Origin: Salinarchaeum sp. IM2453
Lineage (GTDB): Archaea > Halobacteriota > Halobacteria > Halobacteriales > Salinarchaeaceae
Direction of reading: 5' to 3'
Assembly (NCBI RefSeq): GCF_019693215.1
Contig: NZ_CP081183.1
Location: 1,367,226 to 1,431,225 of the forward strand
Length of the DNA stretch: 64,000 bases
The notes below the pieces were generated by a model, which was given only the letters and a program-made list of their open reading frames with translations, was not told where the DNA came from and searched no databases. A program made the translations under genes and the position numbers. Positions 1 through 8,342 of this stretch are shown in pieces. Every line of letters begins with the position of its first letter. Position 1 is the first letter of the stretch.

Positions 1-475
1 CCTCTTTGGCACGGCGGCGGCAGGCGTCATCTAAACTCTGATTCCAGGCGTCGACCAACTGGACGATCTTCTTCATTTCGTCTGCAAGTGCCTTGTATTC
101 TTTTTCTTGGCTCAATGCTCGAAAAACAGATACACGATCGATATTTGTCGTTGATAATATCGTCAGGTGAGTCACAAACAAATGCATTCGATCTCCCATC
201 TCTGCTTTCCGCTTGTTCTCAAGCAATTTCGGATAGACTAAGACACTGAATACTGCCAGTAGTCCAAGTGCTGGAATTGGGATACGAGCTAGCAGTGGAA
301 GTGGGGCAACAATGGCCGCACCAATCGTTCCGATAAAGAATACCAGTGATGGCAATACATACAAGAGGAAATACCGTCGAACTGGTATCTCCATGGTCCG
401 ATACGCATCAGCAACTGAAGCTACGCTTAGTGCGAGTGTTCCTTTTGAATCGTCTTGTGATGTCGTTGTTGCCAT
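1..475 (-). CDS. arlJ: Archaellum platform membrane protein ArlJ (FlaJ), 5' part
   Basis: This is the N-terminal ~158 residues of the archaellum membrane platform protein, the TadC/PilC-like partner of the ArlI motor ATPase. The gene runs off the left edge. The ATG at 475-473 overlaps the arlI stop by one base (TAATG), which indicates translational coupling. Two hydrophobic segments are visible at about residues 35-58 and 62-82, followed by a charged cytoplasmic stretch, as expected for the N-terminal half of the family. Identity rests on these features and on the fixed arlH-arlI-arlJ order. The rest of the protein cannot be seen. Confidence 0.9.
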   Translation of the reverse strand, partial: MATTTSQDDSKGTLALSVASVADAYRTMEIPVRRYFLLYVLPSLVFFIGTIGAAIVAPLPLLARIPIPALGLLAVFSVLVYPKLLENKRKAEMGDRMHLFVTHLTILSTTNIDRVSVFRALSQEKEYKALADEMKKIVQLVDAWNQSLDDACRRRAKE

Positions 476-2148
476 TAGTATTCACGAGCAATTCCGAATG
501 GTAGCCCCTCGATTCCATCTCGCTGGAAGGTTTCAATTGCTTCGTTCACCTCATGGTATCCAAGAATATTCTCTTCGACCATCCGTTCGATGACTTCTGC
601 TCTGAAGTCTAATTCATCGTATATTTCGCGCGTGTCTTCGTAACCTAATAACGTTGCAATCTGTTCTTCAAGAACATATGAATTGTTTCGTCCTTGGAAG
701 ATGATCTCATCACGAGCTGGGTCCCAGTAGAATGACTGACGAGTTACGACACCATCCATCTCTTCGGAATATCCTTCGATTTCCTGTACAGACGTGACCC
801 GTCGTAGAACGTCGTCTCCCTGCTTCACTCGGTTCTGGAAGAGCGCGATATCCGCGTTATCCATGAATGTCTCTGGTACATTAATTGGATCACCAGTAAA
901 CCGCTGAATCATCGATACAATATCACTGGCGTGGAATGTCAACATTACTGGGTGTCCGGTTTGTGCAGCCTGGAACGCCATACGTCCTTCTTCTCCTCGC
1001 ACTTCCCCAACAATAATGTATTCTGGCCGCGATCTAAGTGCTGCTTCAACCAGATCGAACATATCTACGTCAGCACTGTCATCGCCGCTTCCCTCACGAG
1101 TTTTGAGCTGCTGCCAATTATCATGAGGCGGTAACACTTCGAGTGTATCCTCAGCTGTGTATATCTTTGAGTCGCGAGGAATAAACGACATAATCGCATT
1201 CAGCGTTGTTGTCTTTCCTGACGCTGTTTCTCCCACAACGAAGATTGTCTGTTCGTTCTCTAATGCCAGCCACAGGTATGCTGCTAACTCTGGGGAGAGA
1301 GTTCCCCACTTTGTAATCTGCAAGACAGAAAGTGGAACTTCATCACCTTGTCGGATTGTCAGACTTGATCCCTGTACGGAGACATCATCACTGTAGATAA
1401 TGTTGATACGTGAACCATCCGGCAATGTTGAGTCAACAATTGGATCTGAATCGCTCAATGGATCTCCAATCCGTTCACCCATATTTCGTAGCCAGTTATC
1501 ATATCTCTCTTCGCTTTCCCACTCAACGGTCGTCTCAAGCAGCCCAAATGTATCATGGTCAACGTAGCACTGCTGTGGTCCAACAACATGAATATCTTCA
1601 TTTGATGGGTCTCGCATAACGGGCTCAAGCGGACCATATCCAGCAATATCACGTGTTAACTGATACCGAAGATTCTCATACGTCTGCTCTTCAACGGTGG
1701 TTCGACCGATCCCAAGTGCATCTAACAGCCTATTCAGACTCCGCCCATCACCGTTGCTCTTGACCTGGACTGTTTCCTCTAATAGCTCTTTGATTCGCTC
1801 ATCATACTCATCATTCGTCGATGGTGCTGGCTTATTCGCCGATAAATCAAGCAATCGATCTCTGATTTTATCATACAGCGTTTTACCTTCACTATTTAAC
1901 GTTGGCTCAATCGCATAGTACTGTGTATCACGTCCAACGTCTCCGTGAATATGAGAGAATATCGGACCATCAACGGAATATAAGATATTTGGATGGTCTA
2001 CTTCGTGATCTGATTCAGGCTCCTCAACATACTTCGGAAACTCACCAGTAATTCGTCGGAACTGCTTGAGATGTTGAGCGAGATGTGGTCGACGTGCCGC
2101 TTCTCGTTTAAGTTCCGGCGAAATACTTCGAGTTCCGTGTTCTGTCAT
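475..2148 (-). CDS. arlI: Archaellum motor/assembly ATPase ArlI (FlaI)
   Basis: 557 aa type II/IV secretion-superfamily ATPase that powers both assembly and rotation of the archaellum on the cytoplasmic face. The N-domain holds the family signature IAGYGPLEPVMRDP (about residues 168-181). Walker A GETASGKTT lies at about 306-314, followed by the ASP/His-box region (EVRGEEGRMAFQAAQTGHP). The length is normal for haloarchaeal ArlI, with the usual N-terminal extension. It lies 11 bases downstream of arlH and overlaps arlJ by one base, so arlH-I-J form one translational unit. Confidence 0.96.
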   Translation of the reverse strand: MTEHGTRSISPELKREAARRPHLAQHLKQFRRITGEFPKYVEEPESDHEVDHPNILYSVDGPIFSHIHGDVGRDTQYYAIEPTLNSEGKTLYDKIRDRLLDLSANKPAPSTNDEYDERIKELLEETVQVKSNGDGRSLNRLLDALGIGRTTVEEQTYENLRYQLTRDIAGYGPLEPVMRDPSNEDIHVVGPQQCYVDHDTFGLLETTVEWESEERYDNWLRNMGERIGDPLSDSDPIVDSTLPDGSRINIIYSDDVSVQGSSLTIRQGDEVPLSVLQITKWGTLSPELAAYLWLALENEQTIFVVGETASGKTTTLNAIMSFIPRDSKIYTAEDTLEVLPPHDNWQQLKTREGSGDDSADVDMFDLVEAALRSRPEYIIVGEVRGEEGRMAFQAAQTGHPVMLTFHASDIVSMIQRFTGDPINVPETFMDNADIALFQNRVKQGDDVLRRVTSVQEIEGYSEEMDGVVTRQSFYWDPARDEIIFQGRNNSYVLEEQIATLLGYEDTREIYDELDFRAEVIERMVEENILGYHEVNEAIETFQRDGIEGLPFGIAREY

Positions 2149-2159
2149 GGTTTCACTTT

Positions 2160-2924
2160 TTATGCAACACTACGATTTTCAATAACAATCCCAACACCGG
2201 ATCGAACTGAATAGCCAACGGTGTCTCCCACTTGCTCGCCCATTCCGGTAAATCGCTTGACGGAGATATTACGTCGAACCTCATTTCCAACTTCGATCAT
2301 CTGCAACTGAAAATAAACATCAGCGATTGAACGAAACGGACCCATCACATCATCATCAACTGTCGTTGGGTCAACCGTCAAGATCACGATTTTACCCTTT
2401 GCAATGATATCGCGGAAGAAGTCAATAATTTCCAATGCTGCCTGCCGTTCTTCGCCCTCCCGAACGAGCTCTTCGAAGTTTGGGTCATTTCGAAGAACCG
2501 CATCGAATGTATCAATCATGACCACATCTGCTTCCCACATCGCTTCAGCTTCCATCAAGCGTTTAAACAACTGCATTCGCTCACTCTCGTCATCACTGCC
2601 CCGGAGTGTATCTGATGTGTCAATATCTCCATGGAGGAAAAGAATATTTTCATCCAGAAGATGTCCCTCCATGTTGTAATCGAGCGAGTGCATTTGGTCC
2701 ACAAACCCACGCGTTGTCAACTCTGTTGAAAGCAATGTTACTGTATTTCCCTCTTCACACATTCCATACGAAAATCGCTGGGTAAGTGCACTTTTCCCAG
2801 CACCATATTCTCCTTCGATTAAAACAATACTTCCTCGTGGAATCCCTCCACCGAGCTCTGAATTAAGCCGATCTCTATTATCAAGCCCAAGCGAAATCAA
2901 TTCTCTTCCTGTTGTTGAACTCAT
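2160..2924 (-). CDS. arlH: Archaellum KaiC/RecA-like ATP-binding protein ArlH (FlaH)
   Basis: 254 aa RecA/KaiC-fold protein. ArlH sits under ArlI-ArlJ inside the motor, and its nucleotide binding regulates the motor. A good Walker A (EGEYGAGKSAL, about residues 37-47) and a Walker B-like VVMIDTFDAVL are present. No long extra domains are seen, and the length is typical. Its ATG (2924-2922) overlaps the arlG stop by one base. Confidence 0.95.
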   Translation of the reverse strand: MSSTTGRELISLGLDNRDRLNSELGGGIPRGSIVLIEGEYGAGKSALTQRFSYGMCEEGNTVTLLSTELTTRGFVDQMHSLDYNMEGHLLDENILFLHGDIDTSDTLRGSDDESERMQLFKRLMEAEAMWEADVVMIDTFDAVLRNDPNFEELVREGEERQAALEIIDFFRDIIAKGKIVILTVDPTTVDDDVMGPFRSIADVYFQLQMIEVGNEVRRNISVKRFTGMGEQVGDTVGYSVRSGVGIVIENRSVA

Positions 2925-3412
2925 TATTCACTCACCCGAAATTGGATATTTTCTTCATGGCCGTTAATTGTCACATGTACTGAGACATCTTCCCCTGTCT
3001 CGAGATTAAGATCATCGTCAATTGTCTCATCAATTGTTATGATAGCAACTGATCCTGTCTCCCAAATTATCTCGTCACCTTCTGTTGGTTCGACATCGAA
3101 ATTCTCTGCCAACCGTCCATCTACCAGTATAGATATCTCTTGTTCATCAGCAACCAATTCTGTCGATCCGATGTTTTTCAGTAATAGCTCTACCTCATCA
3201 CCGTCATCGTTTAATTCATATAACTCCTCTTCAGCATTCGGATCACTGATTATCTCAAAGTCTGTCTCAATCTGCTCACTTGTATCTGCGCTCCGATCAG
3301 CAATTGAATCCCCTACTTGGCCAACGCCCGCAACGAGAACTCCTGCAACTCCCGCTGCAACAACCATACTTGCAATAAACATAATCGCATGCGAAACAGA
3401 CACTCCCGACAT
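2924..3412 (-). CDS. arlG: Archaellum stator protein ArlG (FlaG)
   Basis: 162 aa protein with one N-terminal hydrophobic helix (about residues 8-28) followed by an acidic, beta-rich extracytoplasmic domain. This is the class III pilin-like layout of ArlG, which with ArlF forms the stator contacting the S-layer or periplasm. Its start is directly adjacent to the arlF stop, and its end overlaps the arlH start by one base. Assignment rests on topology, size and position between arlF and arlH. Sequence conservation in this family is low. Confidence 0.88.
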   Translation of the reverse strand: MSGVSVSHAIMFIASMVVAAGVAGVLVAGVGQVGDSIADRSADTSEQIETDFEIISDPNAEEELYELNDDGDEVELLLKNIGSTELVADEQEISILVDGRLAENFDVEPTEGDEIIWETGSVAIITIDETIDDDLNLETGEDVSVHVTINGHEENIQFRVSE

Positions 3413-3826
3413 TTAATCCACCTCCGTTCTGTCGAGAATTCCTGTCTCGGTTACAATAGTAACCCGGTCGCCATCCTGATCGACTGTAAACACGGCTGTT
3501 TCTCCCGGAAGCCAGAGATTTGTCTCTTCATTCCCGTTTACGCTTGTGCTTGTTGGATCAACGACCTCTTCATCAACAACGACAGTTGTCTCATCAAGCT
3601 TTAGCCCAATATCTCCATCATTTTTTACTTCTACCGTGTCTTCATCGAGTTCTACCTTTTCAATCTCAACCTCTGTGCTCTGCTGTTCAAGTAATCGATC
3701 TGCTCGCTCCTCTTCTGCATCAGAGATCATTCCGTAGCTGTTTGCAGCAACGGTAAATGCTGACCCAAATGCGATGAACAGTCCAAGAAATATAATCGCG
3801 GTTGCTCCACTAACACTAAATCCCAC
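3413..3826 (-). CDS. arlF: Archaellum stator protein ArlF (FlaF)
   Basis: 137 aa protein with a single N-terminal transmembrane helix (about residues 5-28) followed by a short acidic, beta-strand-rich domain. In characterised archaea the FlaF soluble domain binds S-layer protein and anchors the rotating filament. It overlaps the upstream arlCE-type gene by 11 bases and abuts arlG. The call comes from size, topology and the conserved arlF-G-H-I-J order. Confidence 0.86.
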   Translation of the reverse strand: MGFSVSGATAIIFLGLFIAFGSAFTVAANSYGMISDAEEERADRLLEQQSTEVEIEKVELDEDTVEVKNDGDIGLKLDETTVVVDEEVVDPTSTSVNGNEETNLWLPGETAVFTVDQDGDRVTIVTETGILDRTEVD

Positions 3827-4886
3827 TAGAACTCACCTCCGAGGATTGCGTTTCTTTGATTGTTCGAATATATCGGAGACTGCGTACATGATCTGTAACC
3901 GATAATTGGTTTTGTAACTTGACTTCGGTTCCAGATACTGCCTCTGGTAGGCCATCAAGATACGCGTGTAATTGATCTCGAACAGCGGGAGAAATCCAAC
4001 CGGTTTTCGCATATAGCGTTAATGTGGCAGCTGTTCCGGCTCTTCCCCAGTTACTTGTTAACCAACCAAGCCACTCAATAACGTACCGTTCCACAGCATA
4101 CCCTCCGTCAATTTGCTGAAGATATGGCTCACTATCACCAGCGTACACAGGCAGCCCATGCTTGCTCTTGGGAAGAACTAGTTTTTTAAACTCAAACGCG
4201 CCGTGCGTCTCATCTTCAACTTCTACCGACTGGCTGTCTTTGTCCCTTTCTTTTGACTCAGTTGTTCCAATATACCCGTTTTCTTCATCCACTCTCTGTT
4301 CTACCGTGTCAAGTATATTGGTCGACTGCTGTGGTATTGACCCTTCTTTGCTTGGATCATCACTAATAACCACCCGAGCTGGCTGTCCAACAACGTCACC
4401 GATCTTGTATCCTGGTTGTTTTATTTCGAGAATCTCACCGTTAGGACGCTTGCTTGATTTGATTCCATGAACCATATGAGTTTTATCATCAACCATCTCT
4501 CCAACTTCTGGCTCAATCATTTCAACGCCTGCTCGTTTAAGCCCAAGATCCAACCGCTGTAAGCGTATGTCAAGCTCTTCAGCGGTCATTGAGCCATTGT
4601 TTTTTATCGCTGTCCAGAGTTCATTTCGAATACTAACCAACCGATCAACTGCCTCTTCAGGTGACAGATCAGCTGTCTCGTCGATATCCTGTAGTTTCCC
4701 CCGCTCTGTACTATCCTCCATCATCTCCTCATCTGACTCATCAATACTGTATTCACCAATAATCAGCCCCTCTTCTAAGCCATCATTGTCTTCTTCCTTG
4801 TCGCCCTGCTGGCGCAGCTGCGTGGCTAGCTCCGACAGTGACGCTTGCTCACGAACCTTATCAATTGAGGGGCTGAATGATAACAT
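3816..4886 (-). CDS. arlCE: ArlCE/D-type archaellum protein with an embedded GrpE-like domain
   Basis: 356 aa soluble protein. The C-terminal third (about residues 245-335) is a FlaD/FlaE domain, with the characteristic VIEWLGWLTSNWGRAGTAATL stretch split around about residue 270, as in the cytoplasmic ring proteins that connect the motor to chemotaxis signals. Residues about 78-176 resemble the dimer-helix end and beta-wing of GrpE: the segments GVEMIEPEVGEMVDD, ILEIKQPGYKIGD and PARVVIS follow the GrpE order of GVE-x-I, D-x3-H, E-x-Q-x-GY and A-x-V-x-V. The first ~75 residues are acidic and probably disordered. Gene order (just before arlF) supports the symbol, but it could equally be labelled arlD. 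Confidence 0.82.
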   Translation of the reverse strand: MLSFSPSIDKVREQASLSELATQLRQQGDKEEDNDGLEEGLIIGEYSIDESDEEMMEDSTERGKLQDIDETADLSPEEAVDRLVSIRNELWTAIKNNGSMTAEELDIRLQRLDLGLKRAGVEMIEPEVGEMVDDKTHMVHGIKSSKRPNGEILEIKQPGYKIGDVVGQPARVVISDDPSKEGSIPQQSTNILDTVEQRVDEENGYIGTTESKERDKDSQSVEVEDETHGAFEFKKLVLPKSKHGLPVYAGDSEPYLQQIDGGYAVERYVIEWLGWLTSNWGRAGTAATLTLYAKTGWISPAVRDQLHAYLDGLPEAVSGTEVKLQNQLSVTDHVRSLRYIRTIKETQSSEVSSSGI

Positions 4887-5009
4887 ACTATATTTAATGT
4901 GCGAAATCTCCGATAGTCAACTCTCTGTGCTATATTAAGCGGTATATCGGCATAAGTCTGTACTTGATTATCGAATCTGAAAACTGGCCTCAACCAGAAA
5001 TGCTTCTTT

Positions 5010-5597
5010 TTATTTCTGTGGTGGGAAATTGAATGCTCCATCTTCCCTCATCGTGATCAACAAATCAGCGATTGTATCATCCGTTGAAAGTCCATTATCA
5101 ACAAGATACTGTTCAAAGCTTTTTACTGGATACTGGACTGAAACATCAGATTCTGAAAGCAAGATTCCAAGCACTTCTCCTGGGCTCATCTCTGAATCGA
5201 GATTCTTTGCGTACCACGCAAGGAGATTATTAAATGTCGTTGTAACGTCATCTGCGTATAGCCGGTGATGGTCGACTGAGTCTCCATACTTTACTGAAAT
5301 TCGATAACCAAATTCTGTCGGTATGTCTCGTAATTCTGCTTCTACCTGTGATTCGATGTTAGCTTCCCCGATTTTGCTTGCTGTACTCGATTTACTGTCT
5401 CGGCTAATATGTGTACGTTGCTCTGATTTTTTATCTTTGTTTACAGCTTTTTCTGGCACATCTGGCTTGCTTCCATCGGTTGAGACAACATATCTTCCCT
5501 CTTCAATCTCTTCGACTTCCTCCTTTTCAGACAGCCGAAGCTCATCCGGTGAGAGCACACCTTCTTCATCGGGGTCTGGATTCCCCGGCGGACTCAT
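5010..5597 (-). CDS. Uncharacterised archaellum-cluster protein
   Basis: 195 aa acidic protein in the position where many haloarchaea carry arlD. I see no FlaD/E domain in it. The first ~60 residues contain a short conserved-looking segment (VLSPDELRLSEKEEVEEI) followed by a low-complexity charged linker. The C-terminal ~105 residues look folded (ELRDIPTEFGYRISVKYGD onward). The N-terminal pattern resembles what I remember as a haloarchaeal DUF7500-type family, unchecked. It lies 123 bases upstream of the arlCE gene on the same strand. No function is proposed beyond an accessory role inferred from location. Confidence 0.75.
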   Translation of the reverse strand: MSPPGNPDPDEEGVLSPDELRLSEKEEVEEIEEGRYVVSTDGSKPDVPEKAVNKDKKSEQRTHISRDSKSSTASKIGEANIESQVEAELRDIPTEFGYRISVKYGDSVDHHRLYADDVTTTFNNLLAWYAKNLDSEMSPGEVLGILLSESDVSVQYPVKSFEQYLVDNGLSTDDTIADLLITMREDGAFNFPPQK

Positions 5598-5691
5598 AGT
5601 TTATATTGAGGGATACCAGCGTATAACAGTTATTCTAAAATTAATCATTACTCCTACATGAATCAGTATAATTGATGCTTGATATCCGTTA

Positions 5692-6051
5692 TTACACTCT
5701 ATCTTCCGTTGTCTCGGGACGTTTAAGATCGCTCCAAACATCGACTAGTTTATTTTTTGCTTCTGTCCGCTCTGTAACTTCAAGCACAACCTCGCCTTGC
5801 TTGAATTTCATTGAAAACCCATCAACACTTCGTCGATATACCGTTCGCTGCCGTCCCTCTTCAGAGAATTCTTTGCCTTCTTCTTCAAGCAAGCCCATCT
5901 CTACTAATTCCTCAACTCGCCGATAGCTAGTCGCAATAGGAATATCAAGTTCTTCACTTAATTCTTGAGCTGATTTGGGCTCATATGTCCGCTGGAGTAT
6001 CTCTGGGTTGTATTTGTTCCCGAGTACTTCCAGCAGTTCGCCCGGCTCCAT
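5692..6051 (-). CDS. Winged-helix (ArsR-like) transcriptional regulator next to the archaellum genes
   Basis: 119 aa protein with a clear winged helix-turn-helix. PKSAQELSEELDIPIATSYRRVEEL is the HTH region (about residues 26-50), followed by a wing (GLLEEEGKEFSEEGRQRTVYRR) and a short C-terminal beta segment. It lies at the upstream end of the archaellum cluster with the same orientation and with gaps of about 94 bases on both sides. Similar single-domain regulators near archaellum loci control archaellin transcription in some Euryarchaeota. A role for this copy is inferred from position only. Confidence 0.85.
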   Translation of the reverse strand: MEPGELLEVLGNKYNPEILQRTYEPKSAQELSEELDIPIATSYRRVEELVEMGLLEEEGKEFSEEGRQRTVYRRSVDGFSMKFKQGEVVLEVTERTEAKNKLVDVWSDLKRPETTEDRV

Positions 6052-6144
6052 ACCGCTCTATATAATATCCAACACAAAGACTCCATCGCTTTCCATTGTG
6101 CTTTTTCAGCGATGAAAATAGCAATAATCACAAATGAAAACGTA

Positions 6145-6711
6145 TCAATCAGTGGATTCAATCATATTCTCAAGACCAAATTCCGAAGCCTGCTCTCGTG
6201 CTTGTTCCCGTGCGTCTGATTGAATCTTATCTATCCGACTTTCATCCTCAAAAAACGATGATAATCCGTCATTACCTGTTGTCGATGCTGTTAATCTATC
6301 ATTATTTGCTGCCGATCTTGATTCAATATTGTTTCTTTCTCTAAGTTCTTCAGCCAGACTTTGGTCTCGAATGAATTGTTCTATGATCAGCGTTAGCGAC
6401 AATTCCGCCTTTTCGGTGAGTCCCGTAATTTCTGTCTTATCTGCTTGATAGAGCATAATATGATATGGTCCAATATCTGGGATTCCCTCAAGTGCCTCTC
6501 TGCCGGTCTGCCCTGTTCCTGTCTGATACGCTGCTCGAGGTATACCTCGCTCTATCACAATGATATTTCGACCAGTTGTTTCTTCCAAAACTGCTCCACT
6601 AGCTTCAATCTCGATATACCCTGTTCTACTTTCCTCAATACAGTCTTGAAAGATTGATTCAAGTGAATTGACCGTCTGTGATCGGAGTAGTTGACCCTCC
6701 GGTAGTCTCAT
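6145..6711 (-). CDS. Uncharacterised protein translationally coupled to a ParA/MinD ATPase
   Basis: 188 aa protein. Residues about 10-90 form a small alpha/beta domain with the pattern 'G-x-I-x-I-E ... I-V-x-x-x-G-x-P-x-A ... G-x-E-A-L', which resembles DUF4388/PATAN-type effector domains by eye only. The C-terminal half is charged and helical. Its start codon (6711-6709) overlaps the ParA stop (ATGA), so the two are co-translated and probably act together. In the sampled haloarchaeal gene order this pair lies between archaellum and cobalamin genes. Function unknown. Confidence 0.75.
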   Translation of the reverse strand: MRLPEGQLLRSQTVNSLESIFQDCIEESRTGYIEIEASGAVLEETTGRNIIVIERGIPRAAYQTGTGQTGREALEGIPDIGPYHIMLYQADKTEITGLTEKAELSLTLIIEQFIRDQSLAEELRERNNIESRSAANNDRLTASTTGNDGLSSFFEDESRIDKIQSDAREQAREQASEFGLENMIESTD

Positions 6712-7481
6712 GGTGGCTCAGGAATGACTGCACTTCGAAACCGATCAGCAACCGCTGCGGCCTCTCGATCCTGAATCTCAATTTTCTCTGCAGCCTTTCG
6801 ATACTGGTTCGATACCGGTGCATCAGGGGCGTATGCAAGTAATGGTTTTCCAGCCTCTCGTGCTGCTGCAATAGTTTCACTTTCTGGAATCATCCCAAGT
6901 ATCGGTCCATCAAAATAGCGCTCCGTTTGCTCTTGAATTTCTGTTACGGACTCTTGATCTGTGACTCGGTTAAACAATACACCTGCGTTTCCGGTACCGT
7001 ACGCAGACGCGTATTCTTGAACCTTCAATCCATCACTAAGCGACGGTACTGTTGGTTGCAGCACAGTTATTGTTCGATCGGCAAGCACAATCGGCAGTAC
7101 AGCACTCTTTGAACCAAGCGTTGCTGGTGCATCCAGTAAGATCACATCTGTCTGCTCACTCAGCTCAACAATCACCGATTGTAGTAACTCCGGATTTGCT
7201 TCCTTAAACCCATCCAGATTAGTACCACACGGTAATACATGCATCCCGAACTTGTCATAGATTGCCTCCTCAAGTCCAACATCGGACTTCTCAATTAACA
7301 GGTCATGAAGTGTGACATCAACATCAGCCAGACCAGTATGAAATAGTAGATTAGCCATTCCGGTATCTGCATCAACTACTGTTACATCGTAATCTTCAGC
7401 AAGGGCCATCCCAAGTGCAAGTGTGCTTGTTGTTTTTCCAGTTCCACCCTTCCCACTTGCAACAGCAAACACCTCTACCAT
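6708..7481 (-). CDS. ParA/MinD-family ATPase
   Basis: 257 aa P-loop ATPase with the deviant Walker A of the ParA/MinD class (GKGGTGKTT, residues 10-18), switch I (VVDADTGMANLLF) and Walker B region (VILLDAPATLG). Such proteins dimerise on DNA or membrane to position cargo. No C-terminal amphipathic membrane-targeting helix of the MinD kind is obvious, although the last ~20 residues are partly helical. The following gene overlaps by four bases. The closeness to archaellum genes invites a role in polar placement, but this is inference. MinD4, the known haloarchaeal motility-linked homologue, is much longer. Confidence 0.9.
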   Translation of the reverse strand: MVEVFAVASGKGGTGKTTSTLALGMALAEDYDVTVVDADTGMANLLFHTGLADVDVTLHDLLIEKSDVGLEEAIYDKFGMHVLPCGTNLDGFKEANPELLQSVIVELSEQTDVILLDAPATLGSKSAVLPIVLADRTITVLQPTVPSLSDGLKVQEYASAYGTGNAGVLFNRVTDQESVTEIQEQTERYFDGPILGMIPESETIAAAREAGKPLLAYAPDAPVSNQYRKAAEKIEIQDREAAAVADRFRSAVIPEPP

Positions 7482-7649
7482 TATGCTGGTGTAATTACTT
7501 GCATGCTAAAACAGTACTGAAAAATTTGCATCTCATCCGCTATGTTTTCTTTGAGGATTATGATGTGAACTGCTCCGGGTCCGATCCCCGAGGCACTCTG
7601 CCTGCTTTCTCTGTAGATATAACACACTCGTTACCTATCCATGAGGTAG

Positions 7650-8255
7650 TTACTCTTGAATCTTCGGAACGGTGCCATTTGGATGTAACCGCTCAGCGAG
7701 CGTAATATCTGTTGGCCGATTGACATTGACCGCTAGTCTGACATCGTGGCTTGTGTATGTCCGACTTTCATACATTTTCTCATCGACTACGTTGATTCCG
7801 GCTGGAATGTAACCCTCACTAATAACCCGATCGTCAACGCTTGCACCAATTAGATCCTTGATTTCCACTGGAACAACTGTAGTTACTGTCTGACGGTTTC
7901 TGGCCCAGTCCCTCTGAAGACGATCAATGACATTACTTGTGACAAGCGGAATATCGGATACAACAGTCAGTACAGGCGGAGATATTTCCTCAAGTGCTTC
8001 CTGTACATCTGCAACGTATCCTCTTCCTGCTGTCTCAATCGTCTCGACGCTATGCCGGTGTTCGAGGTAGGACTTTGTTTCTGGTGTATGTGAAGTGACC
8101 ACTCCGTATACAGAATTGACTGCACTATTTTCTAGTGCTGACAACACATGTGACACCATTGGCTTATCCGCAATTGTGACAAGTGGTTTTTCTCGATTAA
8201 CCGCCAATCGGGTTCCTTTCCCTCCACACATCAGCAAAGCGGTCAAATCATTCAT
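7650..8255 (-). CDS. cobY: Adenosylcobinamide-phosphate guanylyltransferase CobY
   Basis: 201 aa nucleotidyltransferase that transfers GMP to adenosylcobinamide phosphate, replacing bacterial CobU in archaea. The N-terminal GTP-binding loop is clear (LLMCGGKGTRL, about residues 7-17), followed by EKPLVTIADKPMVSHVL. It is first in a minus-strand run with cobS, cbiB and a HAD gene, which fixes the pathway. The general NTP-transferase fold alone could also fit MobA-like enzymes, but context decides for CobY. Confidence 0.9.
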   Translation of the reverse strand: MNDLTALLMCGGKGTRLAVNREKPLVTIADKPMVSHVLSALENSAVNSVYGVVTSHTPETKSYLEHRHSVETIETAGRGYVADVQEALEEISPPVLTVVSDIPLVTSNVIDRLQRDWARNRQTVTTVVPVEIKDLIGASVDDRVISEGYIPAGINVVDEKMYESRTYTSHDVRLAVNVNRPTDITLAERLHPNGTVPKIQE

Positions 8256-8342
8256 CGCTAATGTACTATACTACATTCTCCTCCCTTTATGTTATTTCGG
8301 CCGTTATACGGGAAACAGTGTCACCAGTTGCGGTCACTCATG

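Noticed and set aside
7570-7600. A T-arm-like motif (GGGTCCGATCCCCG) between cobY and the ParA gene, as a possible tRNA fragment or attachment site
   Set aside because: No anticodon arm, D-arm or matching acceptor is found on either side, and the T-loop is not canonical. Most likely chance.
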